Shown piece after piece: positions 63,157-64,000 of a stretch of DNA of 64,000 nt; the first letter of the stretch is position 1; each line of letters opens with the position of its first letter. The DNA lies in contig NZ_JABBGG010000005.1 of assembly GCF_012927275.1 (NCBI RefSeq), forward strand, positions 248,001-312,000, in the 5' to 3' direction. The position numbers and the translations under genes were made by a program. The notes under the pieces were generated by a model. It saw only the letters and a list, made by a program, of their open reading frames with translations. It had not been told where the DNA came from and did no database searches. The stretch comes from Massilia polaris (lineage in GTDB: Bacteria; Pseudomonadota; Gammaproteobacteria; Burkholderiales; Burkholderiaceae_D).

Positions 63157-64000
63157 CCCGGCAAGCCGCCGAAGCGTTGGTAAAACGATTCTTCCGCCGG
63201 CTGCGCCTGCGTATCCGAGCGCAGCAGGGTCGTCATGATGTGTTCCTCGGCGGCGCGATACGTCGCCAGATATAGCGCGCGGGCCACGTTGTAGGCTTCC
63301 ACTCCCGGCCATGGCTGCGGCAGCAGTTCCACCGGCAGCATCGGATCGTGCAGCTGCACGCGGCGGTAAGCGTGGATCAGCAATGTGCGGATCACGAAGG
63401 CCTGCTCCGGCACCACCCTTTCGGCCAGCAGCGCCTGCAACGGCGCGAATTCCTCGATGAAGTGGCGGTAGCCTTCGGCCACGTCGGACAGGTCCCAGCC
63501 TTCATCCACCAGCTCGCGCAGCGGGCGCGAACCCACCTGCGGCAGTTCAGCGGCACTGAACACATACAAGGTGTCGCGCACGCCTGCGCGGCCAAGGATT
63601 TCGTCAAGCACCGCCGGGTCGCCGGCCGGGTGGCCGAATACGCCGGAGCCGATCAGGGCGTAGCCTTCCCACAGCAGCTGCTTGCGCAGCGAGGCGCGCC
63701 CGGGCGCGTCCATCCCACCAGGGCCGGCCATCAGCAAGGTCCACGTGCCGTCCCAGTTCACCGCCGGCACATCGTAGATGCGGCGGTAGGCGCGCTCGAA
63801 GCGGGGCAGGGCTTCCGGCAGGATCGCGTACGAACTGCGGCGGCCGTCGCGGTTGGCGACCAGCCAGCCTTCCTGCGCCAGCCGGAACACGCTGGTGCGC
63901 AGCGCGCGGTCGTTGACGCCGAACGGCGCCAGCAATTCAATCAGGCTGCCGAGCCAGATCGCGCCGCCGTGCGGCACGATGCTGTCGCCAAAAATCGTCA
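63153..64000 (-). CDS. paaX: PaaX-family transcriptional regulator (partial)
   Basis: At least 282 residues are visible, and the gene enters from beyond the right edge. The N-terminal winged helix reads TIFGDSIVPHGGAIWLGSLI and LRTSVFRLAQEGWLVANRDG. The rest has the PaaX-type ligand domain (WDGTWTLLMAG, LLWEGYALIGSGVFGHP, FVIRTLLIHAYRRVQLHDP). PaaX represses phenylacetate catabolism and responds to phenylacetyl-CoA. No paa catabolic genes are visible, but they may lie to the right. Confidence 0.9.
   Translation of the reverse strand, partial: TIFGDSIVPHGGAIWLGSLIELLAPFGVNDRALRTSVFRLAQEGWLVANRDGRRSSYAILPEALPRFERAYRRIYDVPAVNWDGTWTLLMAGPGGMDAPGRASLRKQLLWEGYALIGSGVFGHPAGDPAVLDEILGRAGVRDTLYVFSAAELPQVGSRPLRELVDEGWDLSDVAEGYRHFIEEFAPLQALLAERVVPEQAFVIRTLLIHAYRRVQLHDPMLPVELLPQPWPGVEAYNVARALYLATYRAAEEHIMTTLLRSDTQAQPAEESFYQRFGGLPG

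Overview
The window is GC-rich chromosomal DNA from a beta-proteobacterium. Gene content and order (trxA-rho, type B L31, malic enzyme-phosphotransacetylase fusion, HutC-regulated hut operon with HutF and HutG, PmbA/YjgA/Mog block, orphan Tat-exported TRAP binding proteins, many chemoreceptors) fit the Oxalobacteraceae, Massilia/Duganella-like. That placement is inferred from protein resemblance, not from a search. Coding density is high, most genes are ordinary housekeeping or catabolic genes, and one tRNA (Leu, CAA) is present. I saw no rRNA, CRISPR array, complete insertion sequence or prophage.

Layout. 1-2.7 kb: partial rubrerythrin and maeB. 3-7.2 kb: GDP-mannose dehydratase, reductase and two family-4 glycosyltransferases, probably making a GDP-D-rhamnose-derived surface glycan. 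7.3-11.1 kb: small genes, a class C beta-lactamase and tRNA-Leu. 11.1-16.2 kb (minus strand): GT39 membrane glycosyltransferase, rpmE2, rho, trxA, response regulator. 16.4-27.8 kb: histidine utilisation. hutC (minus) is separated from hutU-H-G-F-D-I by ada, a broken 2OG-Fe(II) oxygenase gene and an exported amidohydrolase. A HutC-type palindrome lies between the -35 and -10 of the hut promoter, and a terminator-like hairpin lies in the hut leader. 28-35.5 kb: GNAT, DMT exporter, Mpo1-like protein, a DNA-deoxyinosine glycosylase with a relic of an older copy beside it, an asparagine-synthase-like protein, a TPR lipoprotein, an HDOD protein and a 3-methyladenine glycosylase. 35.5-40.6 kb: chemoreceptor with a secreted Cache protein, KamA-like radical SAM enzyme, MFS transporter. 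40.6-45.7 kb: caa3-type oxidase with fused subunits I and III, plus c-type cytochromes on both strands. 45.7-55.4 kb: AI-2E-type permease, FAH hydrolase, class III aminotransferase, AhpD-like protein, second chemoreceptor, a small acidic/RHH-like gene pair, esterase-mog-yjgA, and pmbA. 55.5-60 kb: two paralogous TRAP binding proteins around an amidase-effector/immunity-like pair and an M14 carboxypeptidase. 60.1-64 kb: a two-gene membrane module of unknown function, a secreted protein, phospholipase A, DUF2442 and partial paaX.

The most interesting accessory material is: (i) the two-gene membrane module at 60.1-61.1 kb, whose second protein carries an R-x4-H motif like HEPN RNases; (ii) the BPSL0067/STY0301-type pair at 56.6-57.5 kb, which looks like an orphan type VI amidase effector with its immunity protein; (iii) the REPIN-like repeat block that replaced the middle of a 2OG-Fe(II) oxygenase gene next to ada; and (iv) the deoxyinosine glycosylase relic beside a more A/T-rich intact copy.
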